DNA from: JBOGIG01 sp050742455
GTDB taxonomy: Bacteria; Actinomycetota; Acidimicrobiia; Acidimicrobiales; JBOGIG01
Assembly (NCBI GenBank): GCA_050742455.1
Contig: JBOGIG010000074.1
Coordinates: 1 to 49,073 of the forward strand
Reading direction: 5' to 3'
Length of the DNA: 49,073 bases
Translations under genes and position numbers: made by a program
Shown here: positions 24,164 through 32,130 of the stretch, piece by piece
How positions within the stretch are numbered: the stretch's first letter is position 1
Layout of the letters: each line of letters opens with the position of its first letter
Notes under the pieces: generated by a model
What the model saw: the letters and a program-made list of their open reading frames with translations, nothing else
Databases searched by the model: none
What the model was told of the DNA's origin: nothing

Positions 24164-24868
24164 ATGCCCAATGCTTTGATCACCGGAGGTTCGGCCGGCC
24201 TGGGACGGGCCCTGGCCGTTGAATTGACCCGACGTGGATGGGGGCTGGTGCTCGACGGGCGGGATCGGGACCGCCTGGATGCGGTGTCCCGGGAATTGAG
24301 CTCTCGGACGGCGATCCGGACGGTATCGGGCAGCGTGGCCGACCCCGGGCACCGCCGCTCGCTCTTCGAGGCAGCCCAGGAGGTTGGAGGCATCGATCTG
24401 CTGGTTAACAACGCCAGCACGCTCGGACCCTCGCCTATGCCCGACCTAGGTACCCTGGCCGGAGCGGACATCGAGGCCATCTATGCCGTGAACGTCTTCG
24501 CCCCCCTGGCCCTGTGTCAGGCCTTCGCCGATTCCCTTGAGGCCCGAGGTGGGGCCATCATCAATATCACATCGGACGCCGGGGTGGGGGCCTACCCCGG
24601 TTGGGGCGGGTACGGCTCCTCCAAAGCGGCCTTGGAACTACTGAGCGCGGTGCTGGCCGCCGAACGCCCCGGGCTGCGCGTCTATTGGGTGGACCCGGGC
24701 GACATGCGCACCCAGATGCACCAGGATGCCTTTCCTGGCGAGGACATCTCGGACCGACCACTTCCCGAGGTAGCTGTGCCCGGATTCATCGACCTGATCG
24801 AGGGCCGAGCGCCCAGCGGTCGCTACCTGGCCCAACGAGCCGGCGCCGATGAAGGCGGCTCCCGGTGA
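24164..24868 (+). CDS. Short-chain dehydrogenase/reductase
   Basis: 234 residues, classical SDR: NAD(P)-binding TGGSAGLGRALA, LVNNAS, catalytic Ser in INITSDAG and YGSSK active-site pair. The cofactor loop LDGRDRDRL suggests NADPH. ATG 24164 is chosen because gggaaagg lies 8 bp upstream; GTG 24155 overlaps that site. Its stop overlaps the QueA-like GTG (GTGA), so the SDR, QueA-like and SufR-like genes form one coupled operon. Substrate unknown. Confidence 0.9.
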   Translation: MPNALITGGSAGLGRALAVELTRRGWGLVLDGRDRDRLDAVSRELSSRTAIRTVSGSVADPGHRRSLFEAAQEVGGIDLLVNNASTLGPSPMPDLGTLAGADIEAIYAVNVFAPLALCQAFADSLEARGGAIINITSDAGVGAYPGWGGYGSSKAALELLSAVLAAERPGLRVYWVDPGDMRTQMHQDAFPGEDISDRPLPEVAVPGFIDLIEGRAPSGRYLAQRAGADEGGSR

Positions 24869-25950
24869 GCGCCCGAACTGCTCTCGGAGGCGACATCTTC
24901 CCGGGCGAGGACACAGTTGAGGCCCCATTGTCCTTTGACCTTCCCGCCGTGCTGGAAGCGTCCGCCCCACCCGAGGCCCGGGGCCTGACCCGCGATGCCG
25001 TCAAGATGTTGGTGGCCCGGCGCAGCCCGCTCGAAGTGATCCACTCGCACTTCTCCGAGCTGCCCCGGTTCCTGGACGAGGGGGATCTGGTTTTGATCAA
25101 CACGTCTGGAACCCTGGCCGCAGAAGTGTCCTGCCTGGGTCCCGAACAAACGCCGATGGAGCTCCACCTGTCCACCCAACTGCCGGCCGGACTGTGGACA
25201 CTGGAACTGCGGAGGGGTGCCAAGCCGTATTTCGATGCCGAAGCCGGGCAGGTCCTAACCCTGCCAGAAGGAGCGACATCCTCCCTGCTGGCCCCCCATG
25301 CCACCCGGCCCGAGGGGGTCAGGCTCTGGGTGGCAACCCTGGAACTGCCCGAGCCGCTGCCCGCCTATCTGGTCCATCATGGGCGGCCCATTCGCTACAG
25401 CCACGTCACCCAGCCCTGGCCCCTGTCGTACTACCAGAACGTTTACGCCACCGAACCAGGGTCGGCCGAGATGCCCAGTGCCGGGCGTCCCTTTACCCCT
25501 GAGGTACTGACCCGACTGGTGGCCAAGGGAGTGGGGGTGGCCCCCATCGTCCTGCATACCGGGGTGGCCTCCCTGGAGGTCTCCGAGGCGCCGTACCCCG
25601 AGTACTTCCACGTGCCCGACGCCACCGCGGCCAGGGTCAACGACACCCACCGCAGGGGTGGCCGGGTCATCGCCGTTGGCACCACGGTGGTGCGGGCTAT
25701 AGAAACAGTGGCCGACTACCGGGGCCGGACTCATGGCGCCTCAGGCTGGACCGAGACCGTCATCGGTGCCGATCGGGGCGTGCGTGTGGTGGACGGGCTG
25801 CTTACCGGTTGGCACGAGCCCGAGGCGTCCCACCTGGCCATACTGGAAGCGGTGGCGGGCCGACGGCTCCTGGTCGACTCATATGGCGCTGCCCTGGACG
25901 GGGAATACCTTTGGCACGAGTTCGGCGACGTTCACCTGGTCCTGCCGTGA
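24865..25950 (+). CDS. QueA-like S-adenosylmethionine:tRNA ribosyltransferase-isomerase homologue
   Basis: 361 residues. Canonical QueA adds the epoxycyclopentane group of queuosine from SAM. Family features: EGDLVLINTSGTLAAEV, YYQNVYATEPGSAEMPSAGRPFTPEVL, GVGVAPIVLHTGV, GGRVIAVGTTVVRAIET, LLTGWHEPEASHLAIL. The usual AAPTAGLHFT loop is altered to MPSAGRPFT, and the strand after it diverges. The neighbours are an SDR and a SufR-like regulator, not tgt or other queuosine genes. It may be an actinobacterial QueA paralogue with a different acceptor. Function beyond SAM chemistry is inference. Confidence 0.82.
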   Translation: MSARTALGGDIFPGEDTVEAPLSFDLPAVLEASAPPEARGLTRDAVKMLVARRSPLEVIHSHFSELPRFLDEGDLVLINTSGTLAAEVSCLGPEQTPMELHLSTQLPAGLWTLELRRGAKPYFDAEAGQVLTLPEGATSSLLAPHATRPEGVRLWVATLELPEPLPAYLVHHGRPIRYSHVTQPWPLSYYQNVYATEPGSAEMPSAGRPFTPEVLTRLVAKGVGVAPIVLHTGVASLEVSEAPYPEYFHVPDATAARVNDTHRRGGRVIAVGTTVVRAIETVADYRGRTHGASGWTETVIGADRGVRVVDGLLTGWHEPEASHLAILEAVAGRRLLVDSYGAALDGEYLWHEFGDVHLVLP

Positions 25951-26678
25951 GGCAGCCGACGCCCCGCCCCGAGGCACCGCTGGCCACCATGCCAGGCACC
26001 CGGCGAGCCATCCTGGTGGCCCTGAAGCGCCAGGGCGAAATGACCGCAGGCCAGCTGAGCGACCAACTCGATCTGACCTCGGCCGCGGTCAGATCCCAGC
26101 TGTCCCGGCTGGCCGAGGATGGGTTGGTCTGGCATACCTCGGGAGGCAGTGGCCGCGGCCGGCCCGTGCACCTTTATCGCCTGGCCCCAGCGGCCGAGAC
26201 GCTATTCCCCAAGCGCTACGGCGACCTGGCAGCCGAGCTGTTGGGTTACTTGGGCGGACCCGACAGTGACGCCGTAGGTCAGCTATTCGACCACCGGGCC
26301 CACCGCCGGCTGGTAGACGCCTCCAAGGCGATGTCGGATACCTCGGCCCGAACCGGTGATGGGTCCCTGGCCAAAAAGGTGGCCGAGCTGACCCGCATCC
26401 TCGACGACGACGGCTACCTGGCGGACGTACAGACCTTGGATGGTGGCGGCTGGCTCATTACAGAGCACAACTGCGCCATCTTGTCGGTGGCCCAGGGCTT
26501 CTCTCAGGCCTGCTCCAGTGAGCTTTCCTTCATACGTCACGCTCTGCCGGAGGCCCAGGTGGATAGGGTTGCCCACCTGATGGACGGCGCCCACGTGTGC
26601 GCCTACGAAGTCCGCCCGAGGGCCTTGTCCCATGACCGATCGCCAGAGCCGGTGGTCGGACTCGAACCGACGACCTGA
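25947..26678 (+). CDS. SufR-like winged-helix regulator with Fe-S-type cysteines
   Basis: 243 residues. N-terminal winged helix (ILVALKRQGEMTAGQLSDQL, SAAVRSQLSRLAEDGLV). The C-terminal half has EHNCAILSVA with C176, C189 (x12) and C218 (x28), matching two of the spacings of Fe-S-binding SufR regulators with one middle Cys replaced. GTG 25947 overlaps the QueA-like stop. The last dozen or so codons are read across the convergent tRNA-Thr gene, giving the tell-tale VVGLEPTT tail; the biological C-terminus is probably incidental. Suf genes are not in the window. Confidence 0.82.
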   Translation: MRQPTPRPEAPLATMPGTRRAILVALKRQGEMTAGQLSDQLDLTSAAVRSQLSRLAEDGLVWHTSGGSGRGRPVHLYRLAPAAETLFPKRYGDLAAELLGYLGGPDSDAVGQLFDHRAHRRLVDASKAMSDTSARTGDGSLAKKVAELTRILDDDGYLADVQTLDGGGWLITEHNCAILSVAQGFSQACSSELSFIRHALPEAQVDRVAHLMDGAHVCAYEVRPRALSHDRSPEPVVGLEPTT

Positions 26679-26719
26679 CGATTACAAATCGCCTGCGCTA
26701 CCAGCTGCGCCACACCGGC
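26647..26719 (-). tRNA. tRNA-Thr (anticodon TGT)
   Basis: Complement folds as a 73-nt cloverleaf: acceptor GCCGGTG/CACCGGC, D-arm with AGCTGGTA loop, anticodon stem GGCGA/TCGTC with loop TTTGTAA (anticodon TGT), and T-arm GTCGG-TTCGAGT-CCGAC. No encoded CCA. The 3' half overlaps the end of the convergent SufR-like gene. Confidence 0.96.
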
Positions 26720-26755
26720 CGGTGCAAAGAGAATAAGCGCCCGGAGGAAGGGTCC

Positions 26756-27052
26756 TTGCTTCCCATGTCCCCAGTTGGCAGGCTGGCTCGGATGTCGCTA
26801 TCCGATCGGGACCGGGCAATGCTTGATTTCGAACGGGAGTGGTGGGCCCTTCCCGGTTCCAAGGAGAGGAGGATTCGAAATGAGTTCTCCCTGGCTGCGA
26901 CCACTTATTACCGTCTTTTGAACGTCCTGATCGAGACCGCCGAAGCCCTGGAGTACGATCCGTTGGTGGTCAGACGCCTGCGCCGCCTGCGCTCGAAGCG
27001 GCGCCGTGCCCGCTTCGAAGGTCGCTTTGCCGGCGGGCCTCCCGCCCGGTGA
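26756..27052 (+). CDS. DUF3263 family protein
   Basis: 98 residues. Core LSDRDRAMLDFEREWWALPG, then KERRIRNEFSLAATTYYRLLN and a basic tail (LRRLRSKRRRARFEGRF), which matches small actinobacterial DUF3263 proteins that look like helix-turn-helix DNA binders. TTG 26756 follows ggaggaag by 5 bp; ATG 26765 or 26792 are alternatives. Stop overlaps the LytR_C gene (GTGA), a pairing common in actinobacteria. Function unknown. Confidence 0.82.
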   Translation: MLPMSPVGRLARMSLSDRDRAMLDFEREWWALPGSKERRIRNEFSLAATTYYRLLNVLIETAEALEYDPLVVRRLRRLRSKRRRARFEGRFAGGPPAR

Positions 27053-27585
27053 GACCCTCAGGCCCCCATGGGCGACGGTCCTGGGACACTCAAGGGACCA
27101 GGGCCGGTCTACTCCTTGTCGTGGCCGTCGTCATCGGCCTCATCGTCTTGAACGTGAGTGGGCGTCCCACGGTGGTAAGTGGAACCACTACGGCCACTCA
27201 CGTCACCACGCCGCCCCCCGCCACCCACACCTCGGTTCCCCCTACGACTCCTCGTACCACCGTGCCCCAGGCCCGCCCGCCCAGCCAGGTGAAGCTGTTG
27301 GTGGCCAACGGCACCAACACCGCAGGGGCAGCAGGTCGGGTCAGCACCTCCTTGAAGTCGGCCGGCTACAACACGCTGGCCCCTGCCAACTCGTCGGCTC
27401 CGGCTACGTCGTCGGTGGTCTACTACATCACCGGATTCCACGCCGAGGCCGCCTCTTTGGCCGCCACGCTGGGTCTGGGTAACTCGGCCGTGGTGGCGAT
27501 GCCGGCCCCGCCGCCGGTGGCGTCACTGGGGGCGGCTGATTTACTGGTGGTGGTAGGACCTGATCTGGCCAACCGGCCGGGATGA
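27049..27585 (+). CDS. Membrane-anchored LytR C-terminal domain protein
   Basis: 178 residues. One transmembrane helix (LLLVVAVVIGLIVLNV, about 20-36), a Thr/Pro-rich exported spacer (about 45-75), then a LytR_C domain (VKLLVANGTNTAGAAGRVS, YYITGFHAEAASLAATLG, ADLLVVVGPDL). Such domains accompany cell-wall ligases, but no catalytic LytR-CpsA-Psr domain is present here. GTG start coupled to DUF3263. Confidence 0.85.
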   Translation: MRPSGPHGRRSWDTQGTRAGLLLVVAVVIGLIVLNVSGRPTVVSGTTTATHVTTPPPATHTSVPPTTPRTTVPQARPPSQVKLLVANGTNTAGAAGRVSTSLKSAGYNTLAPANSSAPATSSVVYYITGFHAEAASLAATLGLGNSAVVAMPAPPPVASLGAADLLVVVGPDLANRPG

Positions 27586-27610
27586 CAGGAACGACCACGA
27601 CGTCCCACCC

Positions 27611-28414
27611 GTGACACCGGGTGGGCTCCGGGATCAGGGGTGGTCGGCGTTTCTCGACCACCCGGCAAGGGCTGCCCTGTTTGTCGATTTTGACGGAACT
27701 CTGGCCCCCATCACCCAGGACCCCGCGTGGGCCCCGCCCTTGCCCGGGGTGGTGGAGCAGCTGGCCAACCTTGCGGCTCGGTGGGGGCTGGTCGGGATCA
27801 TCTCGGGGCGACCTGTCGCCTACCTGAGCAGGCATCTGGGCCTGGCCGAGGTGCCGGGACACGACCTCATCCGGGTGGCCGGCCTGTACGGATTGGAGTG
27901 GACGAACCCGGACGGGACGTTGGGCACCGACTCCCAGGCCCAGATGTGGAGGGCGGCCGTCGAGGAGGTGGCGGCATCCGCCGAGCTTCGGGCTCCGCCC
28001 GGCCTGGAAGTCGAACGCAAGGGGTTGAGCGTCACCCTTCACTGGCGCCGAGCGCCCGAGGTCGCCGATTGGGCCCGGGAGTTTGTGGCCGGCCAGGTAG
28101 GCCCGATCGGCCTGGTGTGGGCCGAGGGACGTAAGTCGCTGGAGGTAAGGCCCCCGGTTGGGGGCAACAAGAAAACCGTGGTGGCCGACCTGGGCGCCGG
28201 ATATGCCGCCGTGGCCTACATCGGCGACGACCGGGCCGATCTGGAGGCCTTTGATGCCCTGGACGACCTGGCTGCACGGGGGGCCTCGGTCATGAGGGTG
28301 GCCGTGGCCAGCTCGGAGGGACCTCCCGAGCTGGCTCAGCGCTCCGATCTCGTCGTGGATGGTCCACCAGGTGTTCTGAACCTGCTCAGCTCCTTGAGCC
28401 GGCCTGATCTGTGA
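27611..28414 (+). CDS. otsB: Trehalose-6-phosphate phosphatase
   Basis: Removes phosphate from trehalose 6-phosphate. 267 residues, HAD superfamily: nucleophile motif LFVDFDGTLAPI (about 23-34), GIISGRP, GLYGLEW, and the Mg-site YIGDDRADLEAF near 209. GTG start, 25 bp after the LytR_C gene. Convergent with otsA, which makes its substrate. The stop codon is inside a 17-bp tandem repeat. Confidence 0.93.
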   Translation: MTPGGLRDQGWSAFLDHPARAALFVDFDGTLAPITQDPAWAPPLPGVVEQLANLAARWGLVGIISGRPVAYLSRHLGLAEVPGHDLIRVAGLYGLEWTNPDGTLGTDSQAQMWRAAVEEVAASAELRAPPGLEVERKGLSVTLHWRRAPEVADWAREFVAGQVGPIGLVWAEGRKSLEVRPPVGGNKKTVVADLGAGYAAVAYIGDDRADLEAFDALDDLAARGASVMRVAVASSEGPPELAQRSDLVVDGPPGVLNLLSSLSRPDL

Positions 28415-28433
28415 CACGGCCTGATCTGTGACA
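28400..28433. repeat. 17-bp tandem duplication between otsB and otsA, spanning the otsB stop
   Basis: Unit cggcctgatctgtgaca at 28400 and 28417, exact. Unit 1 holds the otsB stop TGA (28412-28414). Confidence 0.95.
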
Positions 28434-28441
28434 CGGCGGGT

Positions 28442-29836
28442 TCAGACGCGGTTGTGGGACGCGGCATCGGTAATGGCGTCTTGCTGGTCGGCCAGCCAAT
28501 CCTGGGGCCGGCGTGCCGACGACTTGGCCTTGAGAGCCTGACTGCGGCGCTGTCGTTCCTCGGGATCCATATCCAGGGCCCTTTCCAGGACCTGAGCCGT
28601 GCCTGATACGTCGAAGGGGTTCAACACCAGGGCGTCGTCGCCCAACTCGAAGACGGCGCCTGCTTCTCGCGACAGGGCAAGGACCCCGTTGCGTCGGTTG
28701 ACCAAGGAACCTTCCTTGGCCACCAGGTTCAGTCCGTCCCTTACCGGATTGACAACCAGGACGTCGTAGCGCTGGAGAGCGGCCACCGAACGGGGAAAGT
28801 CGTCTGAGATCTCCAACACGATGGGCTCCCATCCGGCACTACCCCAGCGCGAGTTGATGGACGCCACCATGGCCTCGACCTCGTCCCGGTAGTTCCGGTA
28901 CTGGGCCAACCGTTCCCGACTGGGGTAGGTCACGGCCATGAATACCACCTGCCGGCGTAAGTCGGGCCGGCGCTCCAGTACCTCGGAGTAGGCCTGAAAA
29001 CCGCGCAGGAGGTTCTTGGACAACTCCATGCGGTCGACCCTCAATATGAGCCGGCGCCCTGCCACGACCCCGTCCAACTCCTCACCGGCCCGCAGGCACT
29101 CGGGCGAACGGGCCACCCTGGCCAGATCAGCCGGATCGGCGCTTATAGGCGAAACGAAGGTCCGCGGCGTGGACCCCAGCACCTCGCGACAACAAGAGCG
29201 AAAGGAGTCGGCCCATCTAGGAGAATGGAACCCGCATGCGCCGTGGGCCGACATGCCGCCGAGTAGGCGGCGGGCAGCAAAGTCCGGCAGCATACGAATT
29301 TCGGAAGAATCGCAAAATGGCGTGTGCGTGAAGTGAACGGTCTCGAGGTCGGGACGAAGCGGGGCCAGGGCCTCGGCCACGAGGGTCAAGTGGTAGTCCT
29401 GGATGAGCACAGTAGATCCCGGAGGAGCCGAGCCGGCCACGGCCTGGGCAAAGGCCTGGTTGAATCGCACGTACCCTTCCCAGGCCCGGCGCCATTCCGA
29501 ATTGAACACAGGATGTCGAGCGGCATCGAACAGGCCGTGGTGCAAGAACCACAACGTGGCATTGGCCACGGTTTCGTAGGCCTCGGCGTAGGTGGTCGGA
29601 TCCACGTCGACCAGCCGAAGGCTGATCCCGTCGTATGAATCCAAGCCGGCCTGGGCCGCCTCGCGATCCTCGTCGCTCATGGCCGCGGCGATCCAGCACG
29701 CCCCGGTGCCGGCCAGCAGTGGGGCCAGGCTCGAGACCAGCCCCCCGCCTCCCCGCCGGGGAACCAACGAGCCGTTTTCGCGTTCGAAGGACACCGGCCC
29801 CCGGTTGGATACCACCACCAGATCCGGGGGGGACAT
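28442..29836 (-). CDS. otsA: Trehalose-6-phosphate synthase (GT20)
   Basis: Joins UDP- or ADP-glucose to glucose 6-phosphate. 464 residues, normal for OtsA. Motifs: LVVVSNRGPVSF, RGGGGLVSSLAPLL, IQDYHLTLV, VHFTHTPFC, RVDRMELSKNLLRGFQAY (donor-binding Arg/Lys), VVNPVRDGLNLVAKE. The acceptor-side loop GGGGLVSSL differs slightly from GGLGTAL-type sequences, so a closely related GT20 specificity cannot be excluded. TAAGGT ends 6 nt before ATG 29836. Convergent with otsB and divergent from the glycerate kinase. Confidence 0.9.
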   Translation of the reverse strand: MSPPDLVVVSNRGPVSFERENGSLVPRRGGGGLVSSLAPLLAGTGACWIAAAMSDEDREAAQAGLDSYDGISLRLVDVDPTTYAEAYETVANATLWFLHHGLFDAARHPVFNSEWRRAWEGYVRFNQAFAQAVAGSAPPGSTVLIQDYHLTLVAEALAPLRPDLETVHFTHTPFCDSSEIRMLPDFAARRLLGGMSAHGACGFHSPRWADSFRSCCREVLGSTPRTFVSPISADPADLARVARSPECLRAGEELDGVVAGRRLILRVDRMELSKNLLRGFQAYSEVLERRPDLRRQVVFMAVTYPSRERLAQYRNYRDEVEAMVASINSRWGSAGWEPIVLEISDDFPRSVAALQRYDVLVVNPVRDGLNLVAKEGSLVNRRNGVLALSREAGAVFELGDDALVLNPFDVSGTAQVLERALDMDPEERQRRSQALKAKSSARRPQDWLADQQDAITDAASHNRV

Positions 29837-29842
29837 GTCCCG

Positions 29843-29848
29843 ACCTTA
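29843..29848 (-). promoter_or_regulatory. -10 box TAAGGT for a putative leaderless otsA mRNA
   Basis: On the minus strand TAAGGT, then 6 nt, then ATG 29836. No ribosome-binding site is visible. Confidence 0.5.
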
Positions 29849-29912
29849 CCCACAACCACAGGTCGCCATGCGCCCAGGCGGCCATGCGCCCCGGGCGACC
29901 AGACTGGAGAAC

Positions 29913-30917
29913 ATGGCCCACCTGGTGGCAGCACCGGACAAGTTCAGGGGAACGGCCCGTGCCGTCGAGGTGGCGGATGCGATGGCCGACGCGGCCCATC
30001 GGGCGGGCTGGAGCGTCACGTGCGTTCCCATGTCGGATGGGGGAGAAGGATTACTCGATGCCCTGGGTGGCCGGGCCCGCTTCGCCCGGGTGCCCGGCCC
30101 CCTCGGGGCGCCGGTCCACGCCGAATGGCGCATCGCGAACCGTCGGGCCGTGATCGAGATGGCGCGGGCGTCCGGTCTGGATCTGGTTGGGGGACCGACG
30201 GGCAACGATGCCCTGGCTGCTTCGACGAACGGCACCGGGGCACTAATTGCCGCCGCGGTGGCCGCCGGGGCCCGGCAGGTCGTGGTGGGGGCAGGTGGTT
30301 CAGCGTCGACCGACGGAGGACTGGGCGCCCTGGAGGCGCTCCGGCCCCACAGCCGGCTGGCCGGGGTGCAGCTGGAAGTGGCCTGTGACGTCAGTACCCG
30401 GTTTGTCGACGCGGCCGAGGTCTTTGCCCCGCAAAAGGGCGCCTCCCCGGCCCAGGTGGTGCTCCTGCGGTCGAGACTGGTCGGGCTGGCCGAGCGGTAC
30501 CACCACGAGTTCGGGATCGATGTATCAGAGATAGCTTTTGCCGGGGCTGCCGGGGGTTTGGCGGGGGGCCTGGCTGCGGTGGGGGCCCGCTTGGTTTCCG
30601 GGTTCGATCTGGTTGCCGAGGCCGTGGGGCTGGCAGAGCAAATCGAGAGGGCGGACCTGGTTATCACCGGCGAAGGCTTACTCGACGACCAATCCTTCAA
30701 CGGGAAGGTGGTGGGCGGGACTATGACCATGGCGGCTCGGTTGGGCGTGCCGGTGGCGGCGATAGTGGGTGATGCCTGGGAAGAGCTCGACCCCGGCTTC
30801 CCGGTCGTGTCGCTCACGCAACGATACGGCCGAGTCCGGGCCGAACGTGAGCCGCTGGCCCTGATCGGCGAGATCGTCGATGAGTTGCTCGGAAATCAGG
30901 CGCTACGGCGCCGGTAG
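29913..30917 (+). CDS. Glycerate kinase (GlxK/GarK family)
   Basis: Phosphorylates D-glycerate. 334 residues. Family motifs: LVAAPDKFRGTARAVEVADA at the N-terminus, VPMSDGGEGLLDAL, GTGALIAAAVAAGARQVVVG then GGSASTDGGLGALEAL, FAGAAGGLAGGLAAVGA, and ITGEGLLDDQSFNGKV. ATG 29913 is chosen: it follows ctggaga and gives the canonical start; the longer frame runs through the complement of otsA. Neighbour gpgS uses 3-phosphoglycerate to build glucosylglycerate, so glycerate recycling is a plausible link. GlxK-type enzymes normally make 2-phosphoglycerate. Confidence 0.9.
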   Translation: MAHLVAAPDKFRGTARAVEVADAMADAAHRAGWSVTCVPMSDGGEGLLDALGGRARFARVPGPLGAPVHAEWRIANRRAVIEMARASGLDLVGGPTGNDALAASTNGTGALIAAAVAAGARQVVVGAGGSASTDGGLGALEALRPHSRLAGVQLEVACDVSTRFVDAAEVFAPQKGASPAQVVLLRSRLVGLAERYHHEFGIDVSEIAFAGAAGGLAGGLAAVGARLVSGFDLVAEAVGLAEQIERADLVITGEGLLDDQSFNGKVVGGTMTMAARLGVPVAAIVGDAWEELDPGFPVVSLTQRYGRVRAEREPLALIGEIVDELLGNQALRRR

Positions 30918-30950
30918 CCAGGATCAGGCGCTTCGGCGCCGGTAGGAGGC
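30895..30950. repeat. 28-bp tandem duplication at the convergent ends of glycerate kinase and gpgS
   Basis: Units at 30895 and 30923; 21 of the first 22 bases match (atcaggcgct-N-cggcgccggtag). Unit 1 holds the glycerate kinase stop TAG (30915-30917); unit 2 holds the gpgS stop (30924-30926). Confidence 0.88.
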
Positions 30951-31895
30951 CAGGCCGATCAGGGCGGGTAGGTCGTGGGGAACATGGAGGTTCTCGGCGC
31001 TGGCCCTCGGCCTGGAAACCGCGTCTACCCCCGCCCGGGCCACCCCGGCCCGGTCCACCCCGGCCGGGTCCACCCCGGCCCGCGCGAAAGACGTGGCCAT
31101 GACCGTGCGAGCTTGGGCCGACAGCTCTTTTAGTGTCCGGTTGCGGTGTTGCCTGGTTCCCAGATCGACTTGGGCCAGGGCCTCGACCCCGTACATGGCC
31201 GCGAAGTCGATGACCAGGGCCATCTCCACTCCGTAGCCGGGGGCAAATGCCATCCGCTCGAGGACGTCCCGGCGGGCCGCGCACTCCCCGGCCAGGGGCT
31301 GGTGCAGGAAGCCCAAGTGGGGGAAGAGGAGTTCGAGAAGGGGCTTGGCCACGAGCTCGGTCACTCGCCCGCCCTGATCGGACCGACCGTTGAGGGGGCG
31401 TTGGTAGAAAGCCTTCACCATGCCCGTTCGGGGGTGGGACAGGATGGGTCCCACCAAACCGGTGACGAAGTGGAGGCCGAAGTTAACCACGTCGGCGTCG
31501 AGGAATACGACGATGTCGCCGGTACTCTCGAACAGCGCCTTCCACATGGCCTGGCCCTTGCCCGGTCCGGTGTGATGAGAGGCCAGGACATCGTCGGCCA
31601 GTACGGTCCGAGCCCCCGCTGCTGCTGCTGCTTCGGCGGTGCCGTCGTCGGATCCGTCGTCAACGACGATGAGTTCGTCGACCAGACCGACCCGCTCGAC
31701 CAGACCTTCTTGAATCAACGACACGATCGCCCCGATGGTGGCCGCCTCGTTGCGGGCGGGCAGGCACACCGAGACCTTGAGGTCGTGCTTCAGGGCCGAC
31801 AGCGAGGTGGGATCGAACTGGCGGTGGTCGAACGGCGCCGGGGCGCCCAGAGGACGGCGATCGGCTCTCGCCGGATACGAACGACTGGCGGTCAC
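30924..31895 (-). CDS. gpgS: Glucosyl-3-phosphoglycerate synthase (GT81)
   Basis: Transfers glucose from a nucleotide donor to 3-phosphoglycerate, entering glucosylglycerate (and, in mycobacteria, methylglucose lipopolysaccharide) synthesis. 323 residues, GT-A fold: KVSVCLPARNEAATIGAIV, DELIVVDDGSDDGTAEAA, HTGPGKGQAMWKAL, and the metal-binding VFLDADVVNFG. GMVKAFYQRPLNG and AGECAARRDVLE follow the family. GTG start. Near the C-terminus a 15-bp DNA repeat encodes AGVD-rich residues. The matching phosphatase gpgP is not in the window. Confidence 0.9.
   Translation of the reverse strand: MTASRSYPARADRRPLGAPAPFDHRQFDPTSLSALKHDLKVSVCLPARNEAATIGAIVSLIQEGLVERVGLVDELIVVDDGSDDGTAEAAAAAGARTVLADDVLASHHTGPGKGQAMWKALFESTGDIVVFLDADVVNFGLHFVTGLVGPILSHPRTGMVKAFYQRPLNGRSDQGGRVTELVAKPLLELLFPHLGFLHQPLAGECAARRDVLERMAFAPGYGVEMALVIDFAAMYGVEALAQVDLGTRQHRNRTLKELSAQARTVMATSFARAGVDPAGVDRAGVARAGVDAVSRPRASAENLHVPHDLPALIGLASYRRRSA
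31035..31085 (-). repeat. 15-bp tandem repeat inside gpgS
   Basis: Three to four degenerate copies of ggtccaccccggccg around 31035-31085, encoding AGVDPAGVDRAGVARAGVD-type residues in the C-terminal part of GpgS. Confidence 0.85.
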
Positions 31896-31982
31896 GGGTC
31901 CATCATCGCCCGTCGACGGCGGTCCTCGCCTATTCGGGCGGCTCGCTTTGACGGGAGGGAAGATTCGCGGTCACCATAGGGG

Positions 31983-32122
31983 CATCATCCAGAGCGGCTG
32001 AGGGACCGGGCCCTACGAAGCCGCGGCAACCAGAACGACTGTTTCGAACGACAGTTCCCAACCGGGGGACGGAGTCGGCCAACCGGAACAGCGTGCACGG
32101 TGCCAATGCCCGAGCGATGAGG
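31983..32122 (+). promoter_or_regulatory. SAM-I (S-box) riboswitch
   Basis: The leader of the ThrC-like gene carries the SAM-I core in order: catccagagcggctgaggga (31986-32005), ccgggccctacgaagccgcg, GGCAAC, a variable P3 region, then GGTGCCAATGCCC and gcgatgagga. The 3' strand of helix P1 (GATGAGG, 32116-32122) overlaps the ribosome-binding site gaggag, 7 bp before ATG 32131, so SAM binding would hide the start site (translational off-switch). Confidence 0.93.
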
Positions 32123-32130
32123 AGAGCGCC

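Noticed and set aside
28442..29836. Alternative call of otsA as glucosylglycerol-phosphate or other GT20 enzyme
   Set aside because: Donor-site and catalytic motifs fit OtsA and otsB adjoins it; specificity changes cannot be shown by eye, so the common function is kept.
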